NCBI GenBank assembly: GCA_041739225.1
Contig: JBGSOG010000110.1
Location: forward strand, 1 to 23,613
Length of the DNA stretch: 23,613 nucleotides
Direction: 5' to 3'
DNA from: BOKV01 sp041739225
GTDB taxonomy: Bacteria; Pseudomonadota; Alphaproteobacteria; Rhizobiales; Rhizobiaceae
This document shows, in pieces, positions 1-8,431 of this stretch. The notes under the pieces are model-generated. The model ran no database searches. It saw only the letters and a program-made list of their open reading frames with translations, and was not told the origin of the DNA. The position numbers were made by a program, and so were the translations under genes. How positions within the stretch are numbered: position 1 is the first letter of the stretch; the number at the start of each line of letters is the position of its first letter.

Positions 1-1064
1 AGGTCGCGCTGGTCATGCGCCGCGCAGCCGAAGATCGCGCCGGTTCCGTAGTCCATCAGGATGAAGTTCGCGATCCACACCGGCAGGTCGATCGACGGGT
101 CGAACGGGTGGCGCACCTTCAGCCCGGTGTCCACGCCCTTCTTCTCCGCCGTCTCCAGTTCGGCCTCCGAGGTGCCCATGCGGCGGCACTCGGCGCAGAA
201 CGCTGCGATATCGGGGTTTTGCGCCTCCAGCGCGCGGGCCAGCGGATGGTCGGGCGACACGCCCATGAAGCCGGCGCCGAAGATCGTGTCGGGCCGCGTC
301 GAATAGACCTCCAGATCGCGCCAGTCGGGCAGGCGCGAATCGGGGATCGCCTCGAAGCGGAAGGTCAGCCCCTCCGACCGACCGATCCAGTTGCGCTGCA
401 TGGCGCGCACCTTCTCGGGCCAGTGCGGCAGGCGGTCGAGACCCGCCAGCAGATCCTCGGCCATGTCGGCGATGCGGAAGAACCATTGCGTCAGTTCGCG
501 CCGCTCGACGGGCGCGCCGGAGCGCCAGCCGCAGCCGTCGATCACCTGCTCGTTGGCCAGCACGGTGTGATCGACCGGATCCCAGTTGACCATCGAGGCG
601 CGGCGATACACCAGCCCCGCCGCCAGCATGTCGAGGAACAGCGCCTGCTGGTGGCGATAATAGGCCGGCTCGCAGGTGGCGATCTCGCGCGACCAGTCCA
701 GCGACAGGCCCATGAGCAGAAGCTGCGCCTTCATCGCGGCGATGTTCTCGCGGGTCCAGCCGCCGGGATGCACGCCGCGCTCCATCGCCGCGTTCTCCGC
801 CGGCATGCCGAAGGCGTCCCAGCCCATCGGGTGCAGCACGTCATGGCCTTTTGCCCGCATGAACCTGGCGACGACATCGCCCATGGCATAGTTGCGCACA
901 TGGCCCATGTGGATGCGACCCGAGGGATAGGGAAACATCTCGAGGACATAGTATTTGGGTTTGCCGCTGCCAGCACCGCGCGGCGTTTCGAAGAGCTTGT
1001 GCTCTTCCCAGGTTTTTTGCCAACGGGCTTCCGTTTCGCTTGCGTTGTAGCGTGGGCTGGCCAT
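1..1064 (-). CDS. leuS: Leucyl-tRNA synthetase, N-terminal part (cut by window edge)
   Basis: Cytoplasmic class I aminoacyl-tRNA synthetase that charges tRNA-Leu with leucine. The first 354 codons are present and the gene runs off the left edge. The start is the ATG at 1064 (MASPRYNASE), the only ATG that leaves the conserved N-terminus whole; upstream there is only a weak AGAGA. The HIGH signature appears as HMGH at residues 52-55, followed by HPMGWDAFGMPAEN. The CP1 editing domain is entered: the threonine-rich TRPDTIFG motif lies near residue 257 and GCAAHDQRD near 347. KMSKS lies outside the window. It is divergent from yggS. Oddity: codons 1 to about 74 have GC like the neighbouring genes (about 55%), while the rest is near 70% (hand counts of sampled lines), so the gene may be mosaic. 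Confidence 0.97.
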   Translation of the reverse strand, partial: MASPRYNASETEARWQKTWEEHKLFETPRGAGSGKPKYYVLEMFPYPSGRIHMGHVRNYAMGDVVARFMRAKGHDVLHPMGWDAFGMPAENAAMERGVHPGGWTRENIAAMKAQLLLMGLSLDWSREIATCEPAYYRHQQALFLDMLAAGLVYRRASMVNWDPVDHTVLANEQVIDGCGWRSGAPVERRELTQWFFRIADMAEDLLAGLDRLPHWPEKVRAMQRNWIGRSEGLTFRFEAIPDSRLPDWRDLEVYSTRPDTIFGAGFMGVSPDHPLARALEAQNPDIAAFCAECRRMGTSEAELETAEKKGVDTGLKVRHPFDPSIDLPVWIANFILMDYGTGAIFGCAAHDQRD

Positions 1065-1197
1065 ATGCGCTTGTCTCTGCAGGATTTGCCTGAAATTGGG
1101 CTATCCCGTGGTCAACCAGAATTTGGCGCAGGGGTCAACAGGTGCGGGCTTTGCCAGATGCCATGGTAACCGGCAGAACGGAATTTTGGAGCAGGAA

Positions 1198-1860
1198 ATG
1201 AGCTCAGCGATACAGAACCTTCAGGATATTCAGGCCAGAATTGCTTCCAGCGAAAGCCGCGCCAAAAGGCAATCGGGTCCGGTCAATCTGGTCGTGGTGA
1301 GCAAAACCTTTGATGCTGCCGAAATAGCGCCGGTTCTGGAAACCGGGCACCGGATGTTTGGCGAAAACCGGGTTCAGGAAGCGGCGGGGAAATGGCCGCA
1401 ACTACGGTCACGATTTCCAGGTGTTGAGCTGCATCTGATCGGACCGTTGCAAAGCAACAAGGCAGGCGAAGCGGTGGCGCTGTTTGATGTGATTGAAACC
1501 GTGGACCGGGAAAAGATCGCGGCTGCGTTGGCATTTGAGATGAAGCGGCAAGGAAAACAGCTCAAGTTGTTCGTTCAGGCAAACACCGGAAAAGAGCCAC
1601 AGAAGGCCGGCATTTATCCCGAGCATCTCGGCGATTTTGTCCAAAACTGCCGTTCGGAGCACGGCCTGAAAATTGAGGGCCTGATGTGCATACCGCCGGC
1701 TGGCGAGGATCCGGCCTTTCATTTTGACATGCTGGCACGGCTGGCGGATGAATGTGGCGTGGACAAACTGTCGATGGGCATGTCCGGCGATTTTGAAACC
1801 GCGATCCTGCATGGCGCAACGCATGTGCGCGTCGGCAGTGCGATTTTCGGCAGCAGGTAG
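1198..1860 (+). CDS. YggS family pyridoxal phosphate homeostasis protein
   Basis: A 220-residue fold-type III PLP-binding protein of the YggS/PROSC family. The family is non-catalytic as far as is known and buffers intracellular pyridoxal phosphate and amino-acid/keto-acid pools. The PLP lysine is expected at K36 in VVVSKTF. Other family marks are FGENRVQEA, HLIGPLQSNK, VDREK, GLMCIPP and the C-terminal phosphate-binding SMGMSGDFETAI followed by VRVGSAIFG. The start at 1198 is preceded by GGAGCAGGAA; an in-frame upstream start at 1096 would add 34 residues with no family similarity. Its stop is only 6 bases from the stop of the convergent L,D-transpeptidase gene. Length and motifs are normal for the family. 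Confidence 0.95.
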   Translation: MSSAIQNLQDIQARIASSESRAKRQSGPVNLVVVSKTFDAAEIAPVLETGHRMFGENRVQEAAGKWPQLRSRFPGVELHLIGPLQSNKAGEAVALFDVIETVDREKIAAALAFEMKRQGKQLKLFVQANTGKEPQKAGIYPEHLGDFVQNCRSEHGLKIEGLMCIPPAGEDPAFHFDMLARLADECGVDKLSMGMSGDFETAILHGATHVRVGSAIFGSR

Positions 1861-1866
1861 CGCTGT

Positions 1867-2427
1867 TCAGGCGATGACCCTGATTTGGACACCCTTGACC
1901 AACTGGCTGAGCAATCGCTGCATCAATTTGGGATCAAGTGCGATGCATCCCTCCGTCGGGCCGTTGTCCGGCCGGGTCAAATGCACGAAAATCGCGCTGC
2001 CACGGTAGCGGGCCCGCCGGGAAAAGTTCCAGTCCAGAACAAGACACAAATCATAGAGCCTGTCATTGCGCATCATCTTTTCATGGCTGGCGCCGAATGG
2101 CAGCTGCACAGGCATGTTGTAGGAAGGGTGGTTTGGTGCATCGCACCAGCCAAGTGATTCATCAATTTGGCGCAGTTTGCGCGAACCGGTGACAAAAAAC
2201 GGCTTGGCTGTGTTTTGGTATCCACCCAGGACAGAAAGCCTGCCTGCAGGCGTGGCACCATCACCCTCGCGTTTGCGGACTGAAATGCCGTTGCGGCCCA
2301 GATTGCAGGCAAAAACATTTGAACCGATGCGCAGCAACCCCCGGTGGGCCAGGATTCCGGGAGCCCGACGAACCGTCCAGACCTGTTTGTTGTTGTTCAC
2401 CAAGGGTTTGAAGGGAATTGTATGCAT
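1867..2427 (-). CDS. L,D-transpeptidase (YkuD domain) family protein
   Basis: A 186-residue protein with a YkuD catalytic domain. Such enzymes form or exchange cross-links in peptidoglycan, or attach proteins to it, using an active-site cysteine. The catalytic motif is HLTRPDNGPTEGCIAL, with H149 and C161; the usual S/T-x-G-C is here TEGC. The start ATG at 2427 has a clear GGAAGGGG ribosome site. No signal peptide or membrane segment is visible: the N-terminus (MHTIPFKPLVNNN) is polar, so the route to the periplasm is unclear. It is divergent from the cenR-like regulator, sharing a 142-base control region, and its neighbour's family is an envelope regulator. The fold assignment is firm; the substrate is not shown. 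Confidence 0.88.
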   Translation of the reverse strand: MHTIPFKPLVNNNKQVWTVRRAPGILAHRGLLRIGSNVFACNLGRNGISVRKREGDGATPAGRLSVLGGYQNTAKPFFVTGSRKLRQIDESLGWCDAPNHPSYNMPVQLPFGASHEKMMRNDRLYDLCLVLDWNFSRRARYRGSAIFVHLTRPDNGPTEGCIALDPKLMQRLLSQLVKGVQIRVIA

Positions 2428-2569
2428 CGCCCCTTCCGGTCACAATTTTTGCCGTTTGTTCACATTCATGTTGTCGAACAGCCGCATGCCTTACATTTTC
2501 GCGATGCGCAACCTAAGCACTGTGCTAGTTTCGTGAAATTGCCAGACCGTTACAAGGGGAATTAGATCC

Positions 2570-3253
2570 ATGACTTCACGGCACATATTGTTGGTTGATG
2601 ATGATGACGCGTTGCGCGAAGCATTGGTTGAACAGCTTTCATTGCACGAGGAATTTCAAATCAGCTGCGAATCCACAGCTGCCAAGGGCATTCATGCTGC
2701 CCGCAATGGCAGGGTTGACTTGTTGATCATGGATGTCGGCCTGCCGGACATGGACGGCCGCGAAGCGGTGAAAGTGCTGCGCAAATCCGGCTTCAAGGCA
2801 CCAATCATCATGTTGACCGGGCATGACACCGATTCCGACACCATTTTGGGCCTTGAAGCGGGCGCCAACGACTATGTCACCAAGCCGTTCCGTTTTGCCG
2901 TGCTTCTGGCGCGGGTCCGGGCGCAATTGCGCACACATGAGCAGAGCGAGGACGCCGTATTCTCGATCGGCTCGTACACGTTCAAACCGTCGCAGAAATT
3001 GATGGTCGAACAGAACGGTTCGAAAGTCCGGTTGACCGAGAAAGAGACGGCAATCGTCAAATACCTTTACCGCGCCGAGCAAAAAATCATCGGCCGCGAC
3101 GAACTGCTGGAGCAGGTCTGGGGTTACAATTCAGGTGTTACAACCCATACGCTAGAAACCCATATCTACAGGCTGCGCCAGAAAATCGAAAAGGACCCGT
3201 CCAATTCGCGGATGTTGGTTACCGAAGGCGGCGGATACAAGCTGGTTCCTTGA
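2570..3253 (+). CDS. cenR: CenR-like OmpR-family response regulator
   Basis: A 227-residue two-component response regulator. The receiver domain (about 1-120) carries the acidic cluster D10-D12, phospho-acceptor D55 in LLIMDVGLPD, T83 and K105. The OmpR/PhoB winged-helix domain (about 130-227) contains LTEKETAIVKYL, the recognition stretch THTLETHIYRLRQKIE and the terminal GGGYKLV. The sequence closely resembles the alphaproteobacterial CenR group, which controls cell-envelope genes and is essential or nearly so in several species; that identity is from memory of the family, not a search. The start at 2570 follows AAGGGGA. No histidine kinase lies beside it, so it is an orphan regulator here. 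The cNMP-binding protein gene follows 66 bases downstream on the same strand. Confidence 0.9.
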   Translation: MTSRHILLVDDDDALREALVEQLSLHEEFQISCESTAAKGIHAARNGRVDLLIMDVGLPDMDGREAVKVLRKSGFKAPIIMLTGHDTDSDTILGLEAGANDYVTKPFRFAVLLARVRAQLRTHEQSEDAVFSIGSYTFKPSQKLMVEQNGSKVRLTEKETAIVKYLYRAEQKIIGRDELLEQVWGYNSGVTTHTLETHIYRLRQKIEKDPSNSRMLVTEGGGYKLVP

Positions 3254-3319
3254 AGCATCAACAGCGCAATGTCTCCATGTCATTGACGAATCTGCCCTTC
3301 AAAGGGATAGGGTTGCGTC

Positions 3320-3805
3320 ATGGCGCTGCAAAATGACGTCGAGCTGCTGAAACGTGTCGCCCTGCTTCGGGATTTTCCCGACGAGCAGTTGCGGTTGCTC
3401 GCTTTTGGTGCCGAACGGGAGCTGGTTCGGGCAGGGCGCGAACTGTACCGTCCGGGGGATGAAAGCCATGGGGGGTATGTGGTATCCGGTGGCCAGATCG
3501 ATCTGGTGATTTATCGCGGCAGCCGGGAAGTTGTTGTGGACAGCTGCGGTGAAGCCACGCTGGTCGGTGAACTTGGACTGGTAACTGATTCAATCCGGGC
3601 AACCAGCGCCGTGGCGCGAGCCAACAGTGAGGTGCTGTTCGTGCCGCGGGTGCTGTTTCACCGGATGCTGACAAGCTACCCCGAAAGCGCCGTGATCGTG
3701 CATGAGCGGATTTCAGCCTCCGTGCACTCCATGTTGCGCCAGCTGGAAGAACTGCACTCGGTTATCCAGTCAGCGCCAAAGTTCGATTTGCCAAAGCGGC
3801 GTTAG
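3320..3805 (+). CDS. Small cyclic nucleotide-binding-domain protein, no effector domain
   Basis: A 161-residue protein consisting almost only of a Crp-type cyclic-nucleotide-binding beta barrel (about residues 15-115) and a C-terminal helix (about 118-150). The phosphate-binding cassette is recognisable as VGELGLVTDSIRATS, with E84 in the ribose-contact position and R93 in the phosphate-contact position, so ligand binding is plausible. There is no helix-turn-helix and no other output domain, unlike Crp/FNR regulators. The start at 3320 follows AGGGATAGGG. It is placed directly after the cenR-like gene and may be co-transcribed with it, and its stop is 17 bases from the convergent xthA stop. 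The ligand and partner are unknown; a signalling adaptor is an inference. Confidence 0.85.
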   Translation: MALQNDVELLKRVALLRDFPDEQLRLLAFGAERELVRAGRELYRPGDESHGGYVVSGGQIDLVIYRGSREVVVDSCGEATLVGELGLVTDSIRATSAVARANSEVLFVPRVLFHRMLTSYPESAVIVHERISASVHSMLRQLEELHSVIQSAPKFDLPKRR

Positions 3806-3822
3806 CGCCCCGATTGTCAAGG

Positions 3823-4626
3823 TTAGCCGATGTCCAGTGTGGCAATCACCGGCACATGGTCGGATGGCTGTTGCCAGCCGCGCGCCTCGCGCAGGATGCG
3901 GATGCCAGACAAGGATCTTGCCAGTTCAGGCGCTGCCCAGACATGGTCCAGCCGCCTGCCGCGATCTGCAGTATCCCAGTCACGGGCGCGGTAACTCCAC
4001 CAAGTGTAAACTTTCTGGTCTTGCGGAAAATGCTGACGGACAAGATCGCTCCAACCGCCTTGCCGGAACGCCTTTGTCAGACCTTCGGTTTCCACCGGAG
4101 TATGGCTGACCACTTTCAAAAGCTGCTTGTGCGACCATACGTCGTTTTCGAGCGGTGCAATGTTCAGATCACCCACTAAAAAGGCGGGGATGCCGTCCTC
4201 TACCGCTGAAACCGACGCCAGTTCTGAAACATAGCGAAGTTTGTGTTCAAATTTCGGATTGATGGCCACGTCCGGTTCGTCGCCGCCCGCCGGGACATAG
4301 AAATTGTGAACCCGAAGTTTTTGACCCGCCAGTTTGAACTGTGCGGAAATGTGCCGGCAATCACCGATGCTGCAAAAATCGAAGGAATGCTGCTCATCCA
4401 GTGGCAGCCGCGAAACAATGGCAACGCCGTGGTATCCCTTCTGCCCGTGGACGAACTGGTGCTCATAGCCCAGTTTTCGGAACGCCTTTCCAGGGAACTG
4501 GTCATTCTGGCACTTGATTTCCTGCAAGCACAAAATGTCCGGCTGGTTTTCGGTGAGAAACTGCTCAACCAGACCTTCCCGCAAACGGACAGAATTGATG
4601 TTCCAGGTGGCCAGGGAAAACGACAT
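3823..4626 (-). CDS. xthA: Exodeoxyribonuclease III (AP endonuclease)
   Basis: A 267-residue metal-dependent exonuclease III of the EEP superfamily. It cleaves at abasic sites and removes 3' blocking groups in base excision repair. Catalytic residues by family alignment: N10 (ATWNINS), E36 (LQEIK), Y110 (NFYVPAG), D153 and N155 (GDLNIAP), D227 (RRLDHVW) and the SDHVP motif at D256-H257. The ATG at 4626 is chosen because the protein then begins MSFSLATWNINSVR as usual; a TTG start at 4692 would add 22 unrelated residues. The ribosome site is weak. It is third in the ftsK-lolA-xthA run, 116 bases after lolA, and converges on the cNMP-binding protein gene. Confidence 0.96.
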   Translation of the reverse strand: MSFSLATWNINSVRLREGLVEQFLTENQPDILCLQEIKCQNDQFPGKAFRKLGYEHQFVHGQKGYHGVAIVSRLPLDEQHSFDFCSIGDCRHISAQFKLAGQKLRVHNFYVPAGGDEPDVAINPKFEHKLRYVSELASVSAVEDGIPAFLVGDLNIAPLENDVWSHKQLLKVVSHTPVETEGLTKAFRQGGWSDLVRQHFPQDQKVYTWWSYRARDWDTADRGRRLDHVWAAPELARSLSGIRILREARGWQQPSDHVPVIATLDIG

Positions 4627-4742
4627 TTCGGGGCTTTCGGCGAGAGTGATCGCCCGAAACTGGTCTACCCGGCGCAGCGGCGCAAGGGACAAGCGCCGCT
4701 TTCCCGTACTTTGTTCATCGACAATGGTGACTTGGAAAAATA

Positions 4743-5426
4743 TCAGCCGCGCTGTTTGCTTTCCTGCAACCGCCGGCGAATTTCACGCTCGTCGAAAGAA
4801 AACAACTTTGCCGGAATCACCACGTTTTTCTGGACGTTGAAAACCATCACGGATGTCTCTTTGCCCTGCGAATCCTTGATCGTCCACTGACGCAGGTCGA
4901 AGCTGGCCGGATCAAACATCAAGGTTATGATGGCATCGCCAAATATCTGGTTGTTGCCCATCACAACCGTGGTCAGGTCGGCTTCGGAAATCACATCGCG
5001 GATTGATTTGTCTTGCGCCGACATCTTGTCGCTGAGCAGCATCTTCAAGGGTGTCTTGTCGAGCGGGTAGAAATCCCAGGTTTTCAATTTGCTGTTGTGA
5101 ACCGCAACGGTCTTGCCATTGGAGATCACCTCCACAGATGCAGGCTTTTCGTAGTTGAAACGTATTTTGCCGGGACGTTCGAGGTAAAACTTGCCGCCGG
5201 TTTGCTCGCCATTGGGGCCAAACTGGACAAACTCACCGGCCATCGTTGGAACAGACGAGAAATGCGTGCTGAGCTGATCAACCATTTCCTCTTTGGAAAG
5301 CGGAGCGACGGGCGCAGTGTCCTGGGCAATTGCCGTGCCGCAAGCCAGCAGCAGCAGTGCGGACATGGCTGCCGCGCGCAGTTTATGCAGTGGCCTGCAA
5401 GCAGGTATGCCGGGCATTTTCATCAT
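4743..5426 (-). CDS. lolA: LolA-like outer-membrane lipoprotein carrier
   Basis: A 227-residue exported protein of the LolA/LolB fold. The family ferries lipoproteins across the periplasm to the outer membrane. The N-terminus is a typical signal peptide: basic HKLR, hydrophobic AAAMSALLLLACGTAIA and likely cleavage before QDT. The mature part has the LolA pattern: repeated strands such as GEFVQFGPNG, GGKFYLERPGKIRFNYEKP and DPASFDLRQWTIKDSQG. Two adjacent ATG codons (5426 and 5423) are possible; 5426 is taken, with AGGAA upstream. It lies 88 bases after ftsK, the arrangement usual in rhizobia. No LolB or LolCDE gene is in the window. A neighbouring family (DUF2092-like or LolB-like) is less likely. 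Confidence 0.9.
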   Translation of the reverse strand: MMKMPGIPACRPLHKLRAAAMSALLLLACGTAIAQDTAPVAPLSKEEMVDQLSTHFSSVPTMAGEFVQFGPNGEQTGGKFYLERPGKIRFNYEKPASVEVISNGKTVAVHNSKLKTWDFYPLDKTPLKMLLSDKMSAQDKSIRDVISEADLTTVVMGNNQIFGDAIITLMFDPASFDLRQWTIKDSQGKETSVMVFNVQKNVVIPAKLFSFDEREIRRRLQESKQRG

Positions 5427-5514
5427 TGGACTTGTTCCTGGGCTGATATTCGCTGAAGCGGCCTTCAAGAATGCATTTGACCAACCAAATGGCCGAAAGA
5501 TGGCTGTAGAGGCG

Positions 5515-8229
5515 TCAGATGGTCTCGTTTTCGCCAGGCACGAGGATTTCCCGCTTGCCGGCATGGTTGGCTGAACTGATCAATCCTTCTTTTTCCATCC
5601 GCTCGATCAACGAGGCAGCCCGGTTGTAGCCAATTCCCAGACGCCGCTGAATGTAACTGGTGGAAACCTTGCGGTCGTTCAGCACAACTGCCACCGCATT
5701 ATCGTAGAGATCGTTCGATTCGGAAAGCTCCATCGTTCCGGCTGGTCCGGCTGAATAGCCTTCGCCCGCCTCGTCTTCCTCTGCGGTTACTGATTCCAGA
5801 TATTGCGGCACGCCTTGGGTTTTCAGGTGCGCAACCACTGATTCGACTTCGTCATCGGCAACAAACGGTCCGTGGACGCGCTGGATTCGCCCGCCGCCAG
5901 CCATGTAGAGCATGTCGCCCATGCCCAGCAATTGCTCGGCGCCTTGTTCGCCCAAAATGGTGCGGCTGTCGATTTTTGAAGTTACCTGGAACGAAATCCG
6001 GGTCGGGAAGTTAGCCTTGATTGTGCCGGTGATGACGTCCACCGACGGGCGCTGGGTGGCCATGACAACATGGATGCCCGCGGCTCGGGCCATTTGCGCC
6101 AGCCGCTGAACCGCGCCTTCGATATCCTTGCCCGCAACCATCATCAAGTCGGCCATTTCGTCGATGATGACAACGATGAACGGCATGGGCGAAAGGTCGA
6201 GTTCCTCTGTCTGGTAGACGGCTTCGCCGGTATGGCGATCATAACCGGTTTGAACTGTGCGGGTGAGCTGCTCGTTCTTCTTTTTCGCCAGTTCCAGCCG
6301 GGCATTGTAGCCGTCAATGTTGCGCACGCCGAACTTTGACATCTTTTTGTAGCGCTCTTCCATTTCGCGCACGGTCCATTTGAGCGCGACAACGGCCTTT
6401 TTCGGGTCAGTGACAACAGGTGTCAGCAAATGCGGGATGCCGTCATAGATAGACAGTTCCAGCATTTTTGGATCGATCATGATCAATTTTACCTGGTCTG
6501 GCGAAAGCCGGTACAGGATCGACAGAATCATGGTGTTGATGGCCACCGACTTGCCCGATCCGGTGGTGCCGGCAACCAGCAGATGCGGCATCTTGGCAAG
6601 ATCGGCGATTACCGGTTCGCCACCGATGGTCTTGCCAAGGATCAACGGCAAACGCCCCTTGGTGGTTTCGTAGTCCTTGCTGGCCAAAAGCTCGCGCAAA
6701 TAGACGGTTTCACGCTTCTGGTTCGGCAGTTCGATACCGATGGCGTTGCGGCCGGGAACCACAGCGACACGGCAGGCAATTGCGCTCATCGAGCGGGCAA
6801 TGTCATCGGCAAGACCAATGACGCGTGACGACTTGATCCCCGGTGCCGGTTCCAGCTCATACATGGTCACGACCGGGCCGGGCCGCACATTGATGATTTC
6901 GCCGCGCACGCCGAAATCCTCCAGAACGCCTTCCAGGAGGCGGGCGTTTTGTTCAAGCGCTTCGGTGGAAAGCGAGGCATCGCGGGCGATGTTCTTCGCC
7001 TCTGACAAGAGGTGCAATGAGGGAAGCTCAAAGCGGTCAACATCGATCAGACTGCCCTGTGCTTCGCGCACCACGCGGCTGCCAGGCTGCAATTTTTGTT
7101 TCATCGGCTGGACAAGACCGGCTTTCTGGGCCGTCACAGGCATTTGCTGGACCGGCCTTGCCTGCGGCTGCCAGTCGTCCTCGGCCTCGTCTGCGGCATT
7201 CTCGTCGAAAATCTGTTCGCCATAGGCGGGTGCCAGGTCCGGAGCTTTCAGATAATCGGCATCTTCCTCGCCGAAATCCGGGTCCACGTCTTGCGAGTAT
7301 GGAGCGTTGCCATCGTGGAAACCGGGTTCGCGCCGCCCCTTGGCGTCAAAGGCCTCCAGCCCGTCGTCGGGCGGGGTGACCAGCGAGTTCCATGTCCTGC
7401 GGGCGGAAGCGGCAAGCGCGGCGGCCATGTTGCCGGTCGCTGGTCTGTGCATCGAATTTGGTGCCTTCACCCCCGAACGACGCGGCCGCAGACGGGCACG
7501 AAGCTGATAGTACCAATGTGCCATCGCCCCCAAAGCCAATCCAGCCTCGTCTTCGCCGTCTTCGATGATTTCGCCGGTTTCCGGATCGTAAATCAGTTCC
7601 GATCCGGATGAGCGACGGATGATCAGCCCGGCCGAATAAAGTGTGAGGAAAAATGCTGGGACGCCAAACAGCAAAAAGAACGGAATCGCAAAAAAGCCGG
7701 AAGGATAGTGCCCGATGATGGCAGCAGGGATTTTCAGGACCAGATCGCCCGAAACACCGCCAAGCCCGGTTGGCAGCGGCCAGTTTTGCGGACGGCCGAA
7801 ACAACCGAGCGCCGCAGCGGCCAGAATGGTCGCCGGCAGCCACGCAATCAAACGTGATTTCACCCGGTAAACCGGCCGTTGAATGATCTTGAGCCAAGCC
7901 CAACTGGCCGGAACCACGAGGAAAACCACACTGGCGAGCCCGGTGAACTGCATCAACAAGTCAGCAACCGTACTGCCGAGAAAGCCGCCTGCGTTTTCGG
8001 GGATACGGGAATTGGCATTGGAAAGGCTGGGATCGCCGACCGACCAGGTCGCCAGTGCGGCAAAGCAAAATGCCACTGCCGCCATGATGGAAAGTCCGAC
8101 CAAAACACCGATTTGTCCGGCGACCCAGCCACGGCGTTCTGCTTTTGCGCGATGGGTTTGCATGGCGCCCGCGATGCCCTTGGCATCGGCGCGGCGGACA
8201 TGGGCGGTATTGATACTGGAAAGCTGCAT
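5515..8229 (-). CDS. ftsK: FtsK DNA translocase
   Basis: A 904-residue hexameric DNA pump that acts at the division septum to clear chromosome termini and activate XerCD recombination. Four membrane segments lie in the first about 210 residues (for example VGLSIMAAVAFCFAALATW and FFAIPFFLLFGVPAFFLTLY). A short acidic linker follows (about 220-400), then the RecA-like motor with Walker A GTTGSGKS near residue 554, Walker B IVVIIDEMADLM near 680 and MATQRPSVDVITG near 715. The C-terminal gamma winged helix (about 835-895, VSTSYIQRRLGIGYNRA) is the part that reads KOPS. The start is the ATG at 8229 (MQLSSINTAH); a TTG at 8268 is less likely. A CtrA-type box lies 67-81 bases upstream of it. lolA and xthA follow on the same strand. 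Confidence 0.97.
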   Translation of the reverse strand: MQLSSINTAHVRRADAKGIAGAMQTHRAKAERRGWVAGQIGVLVGLSIMAAVAFCFAALATWSVGDPSLSNANSRIPENAGGFLGSTVADLLMQFTGLASVVFLVVPASWAWLKIIQRPVYRVKSRLIAWLPATILAAAALGCFGRPQNWPLPTGLGGVSGDLVLKIPAAIIGHYPSGFFAIPFFLLFGVPAFFLTLYSAGLIIRRSSGSELIYDPETGEIIEDGEDEAGLALGAMAHWYYQLRARLRPRRSGVKAPNSMHRPATGNMAAALAASARRTWNSLVTPPDDGLEAFDAKGRREPGFHDGNAPYSQDVDPDFGEEDADYLKAPDLAPAYGEQIFDENAADEAEDDWQPQARPVQQMPVTAQKAGLVQPMKQKLQPGSRVVREAQGSLIDVDRFELPSLHLLSEAKNIARDASLSTEALEQNARLLEGVLEDFGVRGEIINVRPGPVVTMYELEPAPGIKSSRVIGLADDIARSMSAIACRVAVVPGRNAIGIELPNQKRETVYLRELLASKDYETTKGRLPLILGKTIGGEPVIADLAKMPHLLVAGTTGSGKSVAINTMILSILYRLSPDQVKLIMIDPKMLELSIYDGIPHLLTPVVTDPKKAVVALKWTVREMEERYKKMSKFGVRNIDGYNARLELAKKKNEQLTRTVQTGYDRHTGEAVYQTEELDLSPMPFIVVIIDEMADLMMVAGKDIEGAVQRLAQMARAAGIHVVMATQRPSVDVITGTIKANFPTRISFQVTSKIDSRTILGEQGAEQLLGMGDMLYMAGGGRIQRVHGPFVADDEVESVVAHLKTQGVPQYLESVTAEEDEAGEGYSAGPAGTMELSESNDLYDNAVAVVLNDRKVSTSYIQRRLGIGYNRAASLIERMEKEGLISSANHAGKREILVPGENETI

Positions 8230-8295
8230 TGCGGACCCCGGGCTTCGCAAACGCTGCGAAAGGCACAATCTGCCGACAAGACTATCGGGGGAAGG

Positions 8296-8310
8296 TTAAG
8301 GCGCTGTTAA
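8296..8310. promoter_or_regulatory. CtrA-type box upstream of ftsK
   Basis: Perfect TTAA-N7-TTAA (TTAAGGCGCTGTTAA), extended to GGTTAA/TTAACC arms. This is the full-length consensus for the alphaproteobacterial cell-cycle regulator CtrA. Its centre is 74 bases upstream of the ftsK ATG, between ftsK and the end of amtB, so only ftsK can be its target. The match is seen directly; binding is inferred. Confidence 0.65.
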
Positions 8311-8338
8311 CCAAAGGGAATGGCGCAGCTTTTGATAC

Positions 8339-8364
8339 AAAAAAGGGCCCGGTTTCCCGGGCCC
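8339..8364 (-). terminator. Intrinsic terminator of glnK-amtB
   Basis: Read on the minus strand this is an 8-base-pair GC stem (GGGCCCGG / CCGGGCCC) with a 4-base loop, followed at once by six Ts. It lies 68 bases after the amtB stop, and no minus-strand gene other than amtB can use it. It also insulates ftsK from amtB transcription. Confidence 0.92.
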
Positions 8365-8431
8365 AGTTGTTGAAGCGCAAACGCTTCGACGGGTAGGAAG
8401 CGGCGGCCAGCCCGGCCACCGCAGATATTTG

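Noticed and set aside
1096..1197. Upstream start for yggS
   Set aside because: The extra 34 residues match nothing in the family, and the ATG at 1198 has a good ribosome site.
3429..3436. GGGCAGGG as a KOPS site for FtsK
   Set aside because: One 8-base match in 23.6 kb is expected by chance, and orientation bias cannot be judged from one window.
4243..4890. 215-codon plus-strand frame opposite xthA and lolA
   Set aside because: It spans parts of two well-supported minus-strand genes, has no recognisable domain and no ribosome site.
8345..8364. GC palindrome as a recombination site
   Set aside because: The six-T run on the minus strand and its place just after amtB explain it as an ordinary intrinsic terminator.
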